From positions 2,418,001 to 2,482,000 of the forward strand of contig CP013614.1 of assembly GCA_001465115.1 (NCBI GenBank): a stretch of 64,000 nucleotides of DNA, in the 5' to 3' direction. Position numbers and translations under genes: made by a program. Source of the DNA: Enterococcus silesiacus (lineage in GTDB: Bacteria > Bacillota > Bacilli > Lactobacillales > Enterococcaceae). Shown here one piece after another: positions 1 to 11,205 of the stretch. Positions within the stretch are counted from its first letter, which is position 1. Each line of letters begins with the position of its first letter. Below the pieces are notes generated by a model. That model was not told the origin of the DNA and made no database searches. It saw only the letters and a list, made by a program, of their open reading frames with translations.

Positions 1-698
1 TTGAGTGTATCAAGCAACTCAGAATCCTCATCTTCATAATGTTCTCCAATTAATAACCTTTGGGCAAAAAATTTAACGTGGGTTATAAATCGATAATAAT
101 CTAAAGATGACTCATCAAATTCTGTATTGTATTCTTCTTTTACGATATCTTCGATATTTTTAGTGATTTCTGCGATTTCGTACGCTAGATCAAAACTTTT
201 AGACTGTTCCGCATTAACAAAATGAATAGCAATAAATGCGGCTTCATCAATAACAAATTCGACTCCGAGTTCTTTGCGAACGATCTCCATTGCCTTTTCC
301 CCTACTGCATATTCGTCTGGGTAAAAACGCTCGATATCCCATCGCAAGGGATTTTTCAAGATGATTCCATCTCGATAACGCTCAACCGCGGAATGAATAT
401 GGTCCGTCAGATTGACGTAGATTGTTTCGCTTAAATTTTTTCCAAGCTTGATTTTACCGAAATTGATAATTTTTTCTGCGACCAAGATATGCTCCATCGG
501 CACATCGATCAATAGCTCTGTAAATTTATTTTGTGTATCTTTATCTCTTAATAAAAAGGTTTTTTCGACCAGTTCCAGATCAACAGTTTGACCTTTTTTC
601 TGCCCAAAAGCAATTCCTTTTCCCATTAAAAGAACTTCAACACCCTTACTATTGCTAGAAATGACTGTATTGTTGTTTAGTACTCGTTTTATGATCAT
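1..698 (-). CDS. BglG/LicT-family transcriptional antiterminator (3' end beyond window)
   Basis: RNA-binding antiterminator of the BglG/SacY/LicT class, which binds a RAT hairpin in nascent mRNA and is controlled by PTS phosphorylation of its PRD domains. The frame opens with ATG at 698 (MIIKRVLNNN) and stays open to the left edge, giving about 232 visible residues. The N-terminal CAT domain has LMGKGIAFGQKKG; the first PRD has NLTDHIHSAVERY and NPLRWDIERFYPDEY; the second PRD starts near AAFIAIHFVNAE. It resembles the LicT-like protein encoded at 10338-11174. The RBS is weak (GGGGAC, 7 nt upstream). The leader carries its own RAT-like sequence and terminator, so it is probably autoregulated. 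The sugar substrate is unknown because the target operon lies to the left. Confidence 0.93.
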   Translation of the reverse strand, partial: MIIKRVLNNNTVISSNSKGVEVLLMGKGIAFGQKKGQTVDLELVEKTFLLRDKDTQNKFTELLIDVPMEHILVAEKIINFGKIKLGKNLSETIYVNLTDHIHSAVERYRDGIILKNPLRWDIERFYPDEYAVGEKAMEIVRKELGVEFVIDEAAFIAIHFVNAEQSKSFDLAYEIAEITKNIEDIVKEEYNTEFDESSLDYYRFITHVKFFAQRLLIGEHYEDEDSELLDTL

Positions 699-713
699 AA
701 TAAGTCCCCGATT

Positions 714-762
714 ACAAAAAAATCCCATTTACCCGTCGCTAAATAACGGTGCAAATAGGTCC
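714..762 (-). terminator. Leader terminator controlled by RAT
   Basis: On the minus strand CCTATTTGC-A-CCGT pairs with ACGGGTAAATGGG (one bulged A) and is followed by a run of seven T. It lies between the promoter and the start codon of the antiterminator gene and partly overlaps the adjacent RAT-like sequence, which is the arrangement expected of an antitermination switch. Confidence 0.75.
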
Positions 763-785
763 TGCTCACTTTCGTGATAACATCC
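755..785 (-). promoter_or_regulatory. RAT-like ribonucleic antiterminator site
   Basis: The minus strand reads GGATGTTATCACGAAAGTGA then GCAGGACCT, which matches the BglG/LicT RAT layout (GGAT, GTTA, loop, AGCAGG, ACCT). It overlaps the 5' arm of the terminator that follows. A related, more degenerate sequence lies at 813-840. Confidence 0.7.
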
Positions 786-852
786 AGTTAACTAAAAATT
801 AAAGCGCTGCGGCATGCTTACCCAAAGTAATAACATCCACTGCTTGATGCTT

Positions 853-881
853 AGCATAGCAAACATTGGAAGGGCTGTCAA
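853..881 (-). promoter_or_regulatory. Sigma-70 type promoter of the BglG-family gene
   Basis: The minus strand has TTGACA (876-881), a 17-nt spacer and TATGCT (853-858). It gives a leader of roughly 150 nt before the ATG at 698, with room for the RAT/terminator switch. The rest of the 354-nt gap up to the next gene holds the inverted repeats at 915-953 and 972-1020. Confidence 0.75.
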
Positions 882-914
882 TACTAAAAAAATCCCAAAC
901 ACAAAAAAAGAGTG

Positions 915-953
915 GTGGCTAGGACATAACTCTGCGAGTCACATCCTAGCCAC
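915..953. terminator. Dispersed terminator-like inverted repeat, copy A
   Basis: Outer arms GTGGCTAGGA/TCCTAGCCAC with an inner ACTC-tgc-GAGT stem. The same two-step architecture recurs at 5361-5400, 31931-31967 and 54714-54754. It is followed by CATAAAGCCCGGATAAACGG, a tail partly shared with the copy near 5400. Confidence 0.6.
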
Positions 954-971
954 ATAAAGCCCGGATAAACG

Positions 972-1020
972 GCGAGAACCAAGTAGAAACAGTAACATAC
1001 AGTCTCTACTTGGTTCTCGC
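972..1020. terminator. Perfect 16-bp inverted repeat downstream of the metal ATPase
   Basis: GCGAGAACCAAGTAGA (972-987) is the exact reverse complement of 1005-1020, with a 17-nt loop. It lies about 30 nt beyond the stop codon of the ATPase gene. The T-run is poor on both strands, so it may act as an mRNA-stabilising or weak terminator stem rather than a classical intrinsic terminator. Confidence 0.5.
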
Positions 1021-1052
1021 GGCAATACATTTTTATCTTGGTCTCATTTTCG

Positions 1053-2999
1053 CTATTCTTTGGATGGAATCAGTAATCGTAATCCATTCAAAATAACTAA
1101 TAACGTACTCCCTTCATGTGCGATAACACCGATCGTAATATCCATTTTCCCAAGAATATTCAATGTGATCAACAAAACCACAATAAACATTGAAAAGATG
1201 ATATTTTGCCAAACCACTCGATCTAAACGTTTAGAAACCTTGTGCGCATAGCTGAATTTCGTTAAATCATTTTGCATCAAAACAGCATCTGCAACATCAA
1301 TTGCAATATCCGTTCCATCTCCCATTGCAACGCCAATGTCTGCCGTTACTAAAGCAGGAGCGTCATTGACTCCATCACCTAGCATTGCTACATTACCAAA
1401 ACGAGCTTGTTGGTCTTTAATGATTGCTGCCTTATTTTCCGGCAAAACATTTCCAACCACTTCATCGATCCCAATTTGGCGCCCGACAGCTTGTCCAGTT
1501 AGCTCTGCATCTCCAGTGATCATCGTTGTATGAATACCTTGAGATTTCAGGTAGCTAATCACGGTTTTGGCATTTTCATTTGGTACATCCATCATAGCGA
1601 TCAAACCAATGACTTCATTATTTTTAGCAAAATAGACAACGGTTTTGCCTTCCTTCGCGTATTGTTCATTATGAGCATTGATTTTGGTATTGACTAGACT
1701 GAATATTTCCGGTTTACCGATTTGATACGTATCACCAAGATATTCTGTCACAAGCCCTTTACCAATTTCATTTTCAACCGTTAAAGTTAGTTCAGTTCCT
1801 GCTTTAAATTTAGCTAAAATTGCATTAGCTAATGGGTGGTTAGCTGTTTTTTCCATTGCCACAATTAGATCGATACACTTTTGTTCTGTTAGTTGTGCTG
1901 TATCGCTTAAGAAATAAAAATCAGTAACCGATGGTTTTCCTTTAGTCAAAGTCCCAGTTTTATCAAAAGCAACGGATTTAATTGTAGCTAAATTGGCTAA
2001 GAATGAACCACCTTTGAATAAAACACCTCGTTTAGCTAAATTGGAAATGCCTGATAAGGTTGCCGGAACAGCACTTGCCGCAAGTGCACAAGGTGATGCG
2101 GAGATTAAAAATACCATACCGCGATAAAAACTTTCGTTCCATGTCCAATTAAATACAAATGGACCTGCTGCGATAAAAATCGGTACCAAAATCAAGACGA
2201 TCGTTACATAATAAGGTTCTAATTTTTGAATCTTAGTAGCGGTTTTTGATAGGTTTGATTGTGACTGATTAACTAATTGAAGAATTTTAGCAAAGACTGT
2301 ATCACTGCTGTCTTTTGTCACTTCCATAGTAAACGCACCATTACCATTAATGGTACTGCCGAACACTTCATCGCCAACTGTTTTTTCTCTAGGAATACTT
2401 TCACCATTGATCGATGATTCATCAATCGACGTTCGACCTGATAGAATAGTGCCATCGGTAGCGATTTGGTCTCCATTTAATACTTGTAATTTATCACCGA
2501 TTTTTAGTGTCGCTACATCCACCGTCTTAACGCTACCATCCGCTTGGATTAGACGAGCTTCAGTTGGGTTCATTTTAAGTAAATTTGTAATTTCTCTTTT
2601 ACTACGACCTTCTGCATATTCTTCAAGAAAGTGAGCAGCTGCAAAAATGATAATCAACAAAGCGCCTTCTTCATAATTTCCGATGATCGTCGCACCAAAT
2701 GCGGCTAAAGTCATCAAAATATGAACATTCGGTATAAATTTTTTTTGCTCTTTTGACTCACTGATTGTATCAACGATACCTTCTAAAATAATATGATAGC
2801 CAGATAATAACATGGCACTAACGAAAAGAATATTCTGTACTAATGACCCTTCATTGATAAAAAATGCAACGATGAAAATTGCCAATCCTGTAAAAAATAA
2901 AACGACAGGAGATTTCCCATGGCTATGACTGTGACCATGGCTGTGGTCATGACCTTTTTCGTCCGAGCAACTGTGATCATGGGTTTTTGTTGTGTCCAT
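1053..2999 (-). CDS. P1B-4 heavy-metal-transporting ATPase (Zn/Co/Fe efflux type)
   Basis: 648-residue P-type ATPase that exports a transition metal across the cytoplasmic membrane using ATP. The N-terminus (residues 7-28) is a His-rich cytosolic metal-binding tail. INGES is the actuator loop; the transmembrane metal site is SPC (S302-P303-C304); the phosphorylated Asp is D346 in DKTGT; GDGVNDAPAL is the hinge; HEGST occurs in the last membrane segment. SPC plus HEGxT is diagnostic for subgroup P1B-4 (CzcP, CtpD, B. subtilis PfeT/ZosA), so zinc, cobalt or ferrous iron is likelier than copper. The ATG is preceded by GGAGG. The promoter carries a large palindrome typical of ArsR/SmtB operators, suggesting metal-induced expression, although no regulator gene is adjacent. 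The exact metal is inference. Confidence 0.93.
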   Translation of the reverse strand: MDTTKTHDHSCSDEKGHDHSHGHSHSHGKSPVVLFFTGLAIFIVAFFINEGSLVQNILFVSAMLLSGYHIILEGIVDTISESKEQKKFIPNVHILMTLAAFGATIIGNYEEGALLIIIFAAAHFLEEYAEGRSKREITNLLKMNPTEARLIQADGSVKTVDVATLKIGDKLQVLNGDQIATDGTILSGRTSIDESSINGESIPREKTVGDEVFGSTINGNGAFTMEVTKDSSDTVFAKILQLVNQSQSNLSKTATKIQKLEPYYVTIVLILVPIFIAAGPFVFNWTWNESFYRGMVFLISASPCALAASAVPATLSGISNLAKRGVLFKGGSFLANLATIKSVAFDKTGTLTKGKPSVTDFYFLSDTAQLTEQKCIDLIVAMEKTANHPLANAILAKFKAGTELTLTVENEIGKGLVTEYLGDTYQIGKPEIFSLVNTKINAHNEQYAKEGKTVVYFAKNNEVIGLIAMMDVPNENAKTVISYLKSQGIHTTMITGDAELTGQAVGRQIGIDEVVGNVLPENKAAIIKDQQARFGNVAMLGDGVNDAPALVTADIGVAMGDGTDIAIDVADAVLMQNDLTKFSYAHKVSKRLDRVVWQNIIFSMFIVVLLITLNILGKMDITIGVIAHEGSTLLVILNGLRLLIPSKE

Positions 3000-3049
3000 T
3001 TTATATTTCCTCCTTTTGAGTGTTTTCTGAAAAGATACACTTTGCTTTT

Positions 3050-3111
3050 CATATGATTATTCGTTCATATATCATATATTCATAATACATGAACGTTCAA
3101 TCATATGTCAA
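3050..3111 (-). promoter_or_regulatory. Promoter with ArsR/SmtB-like palindromic operator for the metal ATPase
   Basis: The minus strand has TTGACA (3106-3111), an 18-nt spacer and TATTAT (3082-3087). The region 3050-3107 is flanked by CATATGATT/AATCATATG arms and contains the palindrome TTGAACGTTCA inside the spacer, plus a second GTTCAT/ATGAAC pair around the start site. AT-rich TGAAC-N-GTTCA dyads overlapping the promoter are typical of CzrA/SmtB-type metal repressors. The repressor identity is inferred. Confidence 0.7.
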
Positions 3112-3132
3112 GTAAAAACTGATTTTTTGGGC

Positions 3133-3164
3133 AAAAAAAAAAGCAAAGTATTTTACGCTTTGCT
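3133..3164 (-). terminator. Intrinsic terminator of osmC-oppA
   Basis: The minus strand has AGCAAAG (stem), a 9-nt loop and CTTTGCT followed by ten T, starting 13 nt after the peptide-binding protein stop codon. Confidence 0.85.
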
Positions 3165-3176
3165 CTAAGTCTATAT

Positions 3177-4817
3177 TTAGTCTGTTTCTTTCACTTGAAT
3201 GTATTTAAAACTATAAGGCGAGCCAAAACTATGTTTCACAACGCCACTGATATTTTTCTTTTGCAATAATGCTGTTTGTTGCTGATAAATCGGTGCAATC
3301 GCGTAATCCTCTGCTAATAATAAGTGTTCTGCCTGCAATAAATCTGACCATCTTTTTTCTTCATTTGCCGCATCTGTTTCAGTAGCCGCTTGAATTAGCT
3401 GATCATATGCTGGATTTTTATAATTGATGTGATTTAAGCCAGAGGTCGAAGCAAACATATCTAAAAATGTGATGGCATCTTTAAAATCAGGCATCCACTG
3501 ACCAAAAGCAATATCATAGTCACCTGATAAATAGCGTTCTTGTAAGTTATTGCTTGGTAATGTAGTAATTTCAAATTTGATATTCGGCAACACTTCAGCA
3601 ATTTGATTTGCTAAATATTCGGCTGTTTTCTTCTCTGTATCCGTATCTTTAGCCAAATAGACTAAGCTGATTTCTTTTTTATTTAGTTCTTTTTGCGCTT
3701 GTTCATAGGCTTTTTGCGCCTCGGCTTTATCAAATTTTTTCTGAACACCACTTTCTTTACGGAAATCTTCCCCTGTTTTAGGATTTTGAACAAAATCTTG
3801 AGGAACAAAGCCTGTTGCGGCAATAGAACCATCTCCCAAAATGTTTTTTACAAAGGTATCACGATCAATTGCTAAAGAGATTGCTTTGCGTAAGTGAGCA
3901 TTTTCCAATGGTTTATTGGGTCCTTGATTAAAACGTAGATAACCCATTTTTGTGTCATTTTGGTTTTGAAAATCTGGATCATTTTTATATTGTTTAGAAA
4001 ATTCTCCATCTAATATAACTCGATCTAACTCATCCGTTTGATATAAATTAACGGCTGTACTGGTTGATTTTACAACGGTCGTTTGAATTGCATCAACCTT
4101 CACATTCTTCACGTCCCAATACTTTGGATTTTTGACGTATGTCCAAGTATCAGAATTTTGTTCCCAGCCTTCTAGAGTAAAGGGGCCATTATAAAGAGTT
4201 GTGTTAGCTGATGTTCCGTAGTCACTGCCTTGTTTTTCAGCAAATGTTTGGTTGATTGGGAAAAATGTTTCAAATGTCAGTAAAGACGTAAAATAAGGAG
4301 TTGGTTTGATTAAATGGATCACTAGCGTATGCTCATCTGGCGCTTCTACTCCAAGTTGATCCGGTTTCATTTTTCCTTGATAAATGGCATCTGCATTTTT
4401 GATTGAAGCAACAAACAAACTAGCATATGATGGTGCTGTTTCCGGTGTGACGGCTCGTCTCCAGGCATATAAAAAGTCCTTAGCAGTAACAGGGTCACCA
4501 TTTGACCATTTTGCATCGTTCCTTAAAGCAATCGTATACGTTTGTTTATCTTCGCTGATTTCTGGTAGTTCTTTGGCTACAGCTGGAATTGCTTCATCTT
4601 TTTCATTTAATTGGTAAAGCCCTTCAAGGACTTGATTTTGGGCATTGAAACTAGTGAAATCTTCTTCTTGTGTGGTATCAAGTGTCAGTAGCTCTGCTGG
4701 CTCAGTAAAATGAACGATTGCTTTTTTTGATTCATTTGATTCCGTTTTATTGGCTGGATTACAACCTGTCACAAAAATCAAAAGTGCCAATGCGCTAATT
4801 GCAAAAAACTTTTTCAT
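3177..4817 (-). CDS. Peptide ABC transporter substrate-binding lipoprotein (OppA family)
   Basis: 546-residue extracytoplasmic solute-binding protein of family 5 (OppA/DppA), which captures peptides for an ABC importer. It has a lipoprotein signal peptide (MKKFFAISALALLIF) ending in a lipobox FVTGC, so it should be tethered by a lipidated Cys. WSNGDPVTAKDFLYAWRRA is the hallmark OppA segment, about 100 residues in. I chose the ATG at 4817 because GAGGAGG lies just upstream; the TTG 15 nt earlier lies on that ribosome-binding site. It begins 29 nt after the OsmC-family gene and ends in a strong terminator, so the two form an operon. No permease or ATPase genes are adjacent, making this an orphan binding protein, as is common in enterococci. 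Confidence 0.93.
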   Translation of the reverse strand: MKKFFAISALALLIFVTGCNPANKTESNESKKAIVHFTEPAELLTLDTTQEEDFTSFNAQNQVLEGLYQLNEKDEAIPAVAKELPEISEDKQTYTIALRNDAKWSNGDPVTAKDFLYAWRRAVTPETAPSYASLFVASIKNADAIYQGKMKPDQLGVEAPDEHTLVIHLIKPTPYFTSLLTFETFFPINQTFAEKQGSDYGTSANTTLYNGPFTLEGWEQNSDTWTYVKNPKYWDVKNVKVDAIQTTVVKSTSTAVNLYQTDELDRVILDGEFSKQYKNDPDFQNQNDTKMGYLRFNQGPNKPLENAHLRKAISLAIDRDTFVKNILGDGSIAATGFVPQDFVQNPKTGEDFRKESGVQKKFDKAEAQKAYEQAQKELNKKEISLVYLAKDTDTEKKTAEYLANQIAEVLPNIKFEITTLPSNNLQERYLSGDYDIAFGQWMPDFKDAITFLDMFASTSGLNHINYKNPAYDQLIQAATETDAANEEKRWSDLLQAEHLLLAEDYAIAPIYQQQTALLQKKNISGVVKHSFGSPYSFKYIQVKETD

Positions 4818-4846
4818 CTCTTTCCTCCTCAATACTGGATACTAAA

Positions 4847-5224
4847 CTAAACAAAATTCACATTTTCAACAACCGCTATTTCTGGATCTAGCGATTGCAT
4901 GACTGGACAATTCTTGCCAATCAGTTTCAATGCTCGCTCAGCTTTTCCTTGCGCCTCTTCCGAAACATGGATCGAAAAATCAATTACAACGCGGCTTAAA
5001 GGTTTCGCTTGTTTATCTTCTGCTCGTTCATAAGAGATATCTACCTTTTCAATAGTAAAATCAATGTGAGAATTCGTTAATATTTTTTCATAAACATAGG
5101 CTCCACATGCACCAATAGATGCAACTAATAGTTCAACTGGCGAAAAACCGATATCTTTTTTTAGTAACCAGTTACCACTTTCATGTACCAATTCAAATCC
5201 CTTTTCCCCTGAAATTAATTCCAT
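4847..5224 (-). CDS. OsmC/Ohr-family protein
   Basis: 125-residue OsmC-fold protein; family members are thiol-dependent peroxidases that reduce organic hydroperoxides. The two expected redox cysteines are visible: C40 in SIGACGAYVYE and C106 in GKNCPVMQSL. The length fits the short OsmC branch, and GFSPVELLVASIGAC is a conserved helix. The start ATG follows GAGGAGCGG. It is transcribed ahead of the OppA-like lipoprotein with a 29-nt gap. Peroxidase function is known for the family and inferred here. Confidence 0.88.
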   Translation of the reverse strand: MELISGEKGFELVHESGNWLLKKDIGFSPVELLVASIGACGAYVYEKILTNSHIDFTIEKVDISYERAEDKQAKPLSRVVIDFSIHVSEEAQGKAERALKLIGKNCPVMQSLDPEIAVVENVNFV

Positions 5225-5360
5225 TTTTTCCGCTCCTCTGCTTTATTTTATCGTTTATTTTCATAGCGTTTTCTTTATCTTATTATGATAGTACAAAATA
5301 GCAGAAACTGATAATAGTTTATTCCCAGGTATGATAACCAAAAGCTATCAATAAAAAAAT

Positions 5361-5400
5361 GTGACCAGGCTATCACTCTTGTGAGTCAGATCCCAGTCAC
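5361..5400. terminator. Dispersed terminator-like inverted repeat, copy B
   Basis: Outer arms GTGACCAGG/CCCAGTCAC with inner CACTC-ttgt-GAGT, preceded by a run of A on the plus strand (T-run on minus). It is followed by ATAAAATCCAGATAAACGG, resembling the tail of copy A near 955-975. It lies downstream of the metallophosphoesterase gene and probably terminates it. Confidence 0.6.
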
Positions 5401-5466
5401 ATAAAATCCAGATAAACGGTAGGGTTAAAAGCAACTCACCCAAAAATAAGCGCCATTGCCCAAACC

Positions 5467-6816
5467 TTATCTGCTAAGAGTACATTCGTCAAAATCCTTT
5501 TTCAATCGATTATCTTCTTGATTTTTATCTTGGATGATTGAATCAATGTATTCTTTTAAAAATTTGCTATTCTCAGAGATGATTTGATAACCAGCTTCTG
5601 CTTTGATTTTCTCCACTTCATTATCCGTAATAAAATCATCCCCAGAGAAAAAGCGATAATTTACCTGTCCTACAAATTCAGCGGCAATATCCAATTTTTT
5701 ACTATCAGATAATCCTGCATCAATCAATTGACTGTACCCTAAGCTCTTTCCATCGTTAATAAAAAGTTCTTTGATGTATTGCGAATAATTTTCTAAGTTG
5801 GCAACTGAATGCGTATTTGCTTTTTTTTGATAATCAAATGAATTTCCCTTTAGTTTCACTACACCGTATGCTTGAGGTGCAATCGAAAAAGAGCTGGACA
5901 CGATTTCAGTTAGTGGATGGTCGTCCGTTGTTTCTGTCATGATATCTTGAGCATGGATATGGCCTGAAAAAACAATCGGCACTTGGTACTCTGCTAAGAC
6001 TTGCTTAAATTCATCCGCATTATTAAGGACAAAACCACTTGATAATAGTTTGTTGTGGGCGTATATATTATGATGCATGAAAACGAGCGTTTTTTTCTTC
6101 TCTTGTTTGGCTTTTTCTAATTGTTTTTTGACCCATTTCATTGTTTTACCACGAATCGTTCCACCTGTTGTGGGACTTGTTTGCGGTTGATTGTCTTCGG
6201 GATATATATTGGAATCTAGAAAAAGAAAATTATACTGTTGATTGACTGCGACTGAATAACTTAATGAATTTTTGTCGTAGTTCGTGGCATTTTGATACCC
6301 AGAATCAGCAAATATTTCTTTAAAATCAGCAATCGAAATCGGATCCGTTTTTTCCTGCTGATCACCAACAAATTTTCTAGCCCAGCCATCGTTGACATCA
6401 TGATTTCCTGGAATCACAAAAACGTTGATGCCTTCGTTTGTTAGTTGTTTCAGTAATTCAGCCAGCTTTTCAGCACTGATTTTTTCACCATTTAACGTTA
6501 AATCACCTGTAATGATCAGCATATCTGGTTTTTGTTCCATGGCTTTTTTGATAAAGGCCTGCCAGCTCTCTTTTTGATAATCAAGTTCTTTTCCTGCCGC
6601 GGTCTGTTTGATTTTTTTGAAGGCTAAGCCTGAATCCGTTAAACTTTTATCAATATAGTGTGGATCACTGATCACCCAAAATTCGATAGCTTCCTTTTTA
6701 AATAGGGTTTCTTCTTGCTGCTCTTGATTCTGCCCCAAATAAATGACTGCAGCTAATACAACAATTATACTCAGTAAAGCGAATCTGATTTTTTTTCTCA
6801 TGCCTTCATTCCCCAT
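5467..6816 (-). CDS. Membrane-anchored or secreted calcineurin-like metallophosphoesterase
   Basis: About 449 residues with one N-terminal hydrophobic segment (residues ~8-26) as signal or anchor, then a calcineurin-type phosphoesterase domain acting outside the cell. Metal ligands are visible in order: WVISDPHY (D, H), GDLTLNGE (D), PGNHDVN (N, H), FMHHNIYAH (H) and SGHIHAQD (H, H). The C-terminal ~120 residues are Lys/Asp-rich and of unknown role. The start is uncertain: ATG at 6816 or ATG at 6801 (MRKKIRF), the latter with AAGG just upstream. The substrate cannot be told; relatives include cyclic-nucleotide and phospholipid phosphoesterases. It is probably monocistronic, bounded by the bgl terminator upstream and copy B downstream. 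Confidence 0.85.
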   Translation of the reverse strand: MGNEGMRKKIRFALLSIIVVLAAVIYLGQNQEQQEETLFKKEAIEFWVISDPHYIDKSLTDSGLAFKKIKQTAAGKELDYQKESWQAFIKKAMEQKPDMLIITGDLTLNGEKISAEKLAELLKQLTNEGINVFVIPGNHDVNDGWARKFVGDQQEKTDPISIADFKEIFADSGYQNATNYDKNSLSYSVAVNQQYNFLFLDSNIYPEDNQPQTSPTTGGTIRGKTMKWVKKQLEKAKQEKKKTLVFMHHNIYAHNKLLSSGFVLNNADEFKQVLAEYQVPIVFSGHIHAQDIMTETTDDHPLTEIVSSSFSIAPQAYGVVKLKGNSFDYQKKANTHSVANLENYSQYIKELFINDGKSLGYSQLIDAGLSDSKKLDIAAEFVGQVNYRFFSGDDFITDNEVEKIKAEAGYQIISENSKFLKEYIDSIIQDKNQEDNRLKKDFDECTLSR

Positions 6817-6853
6817 TCTCTATTGTTCCCTTCTATTTTATGCTTTTTCACAC

Positions 6854-6897
6854 AAAAAAGCTCTCACTGTTTTTAATTTACTAAAATACAGTGAGAG
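6854..6897 (-). terminator. Intrinsic terminator of the beta-glucoside operon
   Basis: The minus strand pairs CTCTCACTGT with ACAGTGAGAG and continues with C then six T, 19 nt after the 6-phospho-beta-glucosidase stop codon. Confidence 0.88.
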
Positions 6898-6915
6898 TTA
6901 CTTCTATAGAATTGT

Positions 6916-10229
<3,314 letters not shown>

Positions 10230-10262
10230 GATGATAGTTCCTCTCTTTGATTCATTTTTTTA

Positions 10263-10315
10263 TAAAAAAAGTGACCTAAGAAACACTTAGAAACTAAGTG
10301 TTTTTCTTAGGTCAC
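10263..10315 (-). terminator. LicT-controlled terminator between licT and bglP
   Basis: Long near-perfect hairpin: GTGACCTAAG..CACTTAG pairs with CTAAGTG..CTTAGGTCAC around a TTT loop, then seven T. The 5' arm starts inside the RAT site, so LicT binding to RAT prevents this hairpin from forming. Confidence 0.9.
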
Positions 10316-10338
10316 GCCTGCTTAACCAGTAACGATCC
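10309..10338 (-). promoter_or_regulatory. RAT antiterminator site 2 (upstream of bglP)
   Basis: The minus strand has GGATCGTTACTGGTTAAGCA then GGCGTGACCT, matching the LicT RAT consensus. It starts at the last base of the licT stop codon and overlaps the following terminator by 7 nt. The 30 nt are identical to the RAT at 11255-11284. Confidence 0.9.
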
Positions 10339-11174
10339 TATTGATTGCTTGATAAGCGATTTAAGTGAAGGGTTAAGTACATCAATTCATCATTTGAAAT
10401 CGTCCAATCGTATTGTTGTTTCAAAAATGTTTTGATTTTAACTGCACACTGATAATCTTGTTCGTATTTCACAGCAATTAGATTGATCAAGGACGAATCC
10501 TCATTTGATGAAACTTCTTTATCTAGCTGTCTTTTGACAAAGTAACGAATATGGGTAATGAAACGAGTAAAATCATAGGATGTTTCATCGTATTCTTTGC
10601 CATAGTGATATTTAATAATATCAATAATGCTTTGAATGATTTTGGTTGTCAGCATCGTTTCGTTCATATTGCTAGTAGAGTTATAGGCATTGACAAAATG
10701 AAGGGTAATAAAAGCTGCTTCTTGATTTGGAATCTCAATACCTGTTTTCTCCCGCATCATCTGAACGGCTTTTAATGCAAATGCATATTCTTTTGTGTAA
10801 ATCTGTTTGATGTCCCATTCTAGTGGTGAACGCATTTGTAAACCTTCCGCGGCTCGATTTAAGACAAAACCGATATGATCGGACAATGTCAGTAAAATGG
10901 AATCATCGATCGATTGTTCTAATTCTGCTTCGCCTAATTGAATAATATCACTGGCCAGTTCAATATCTTCAATATCGATTCGTGCAAGCAGATTATCTAA
11001 GTTACTAACGGAATTATTACCTTCAAGAACAAATCTTTTTTCAATCCGAGCTGAATCGATCACATCACCTTCACGCTTGTTGAAGCCGACGCCTTTGCCC
11101 ATAATGATTTCTTCGATGTTGTCATCATTTAAAACCAAAGAAACATTATTATTAAAAACTTTCAGTACTTTCAT
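10338..11174 (-). CDS. licT: LicT/BglG-type transcriptional antiterminator
   Basis: 278-residue RNA-binding antiterminator for the beta-glucoside operon. CAT RNA-binding domain is residues 1-~60 (IIMGKGVGFNKREGD). PRD1 has LTLSDHIGFVLNRA and SPLEWDIKQIYTKEY; PRD2 has AAFITLHFVNAY, YFVKRQL and DELMYLTLHLNRL. The PRD histidines (DHIGF, TLHFVN, TLHLNRL) are sites for PTS phosphorylation in the family. RAT sites with terminators lie both before its own start and between it and bglP, so it should autoregulate and open its target operon when beta-glucosides are present. ATG preceded by CAGGAG. Confidence 0.95.
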   Translation of the reverse strand: MKVLKVFNNNVSLVLNDDNIEEIIMGKGVGFNKREGDVIDSARIEKRFVLEGNNSVSNLDNLLARIDIEDIELASDIIQLGEAELEQSIDDSILLTLSDHIGFVLNRAAEGLQMRSPLEWDIKQIYTKEYAFALKAVQMMREKTGIEIPNQEAAFITLHFVNAYNSTSNMNETMLTTKIIQSIIDIIKYHYGKEYDETSYDFTRFITHIRYFVKRQLDKEVSSNEDSSLINLIAVKYEQDYQCAVKIKTFLKQQYDWTISNDELMYLTLHLNRLSSNQ

Positions 11175-11205
11175 TGAAATTATCTCCTGTTCTTGACTTG
11201 AAAAA

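Noticed and set aside
1053..2999. CopB-type copper ATPase
   Set aside because: Despite the His-rich tail, the membrane motif is SPC with HEGST (P1B-4), not CPH or CPC.
2840..3052. 70-codon minus-strand frame overlapping the start of the metal ATPase
   Set aside because: Overlaps the ATPase N-terminus in another frame; the ATPase frame has clear family motifs and a good ribosome-binding site.
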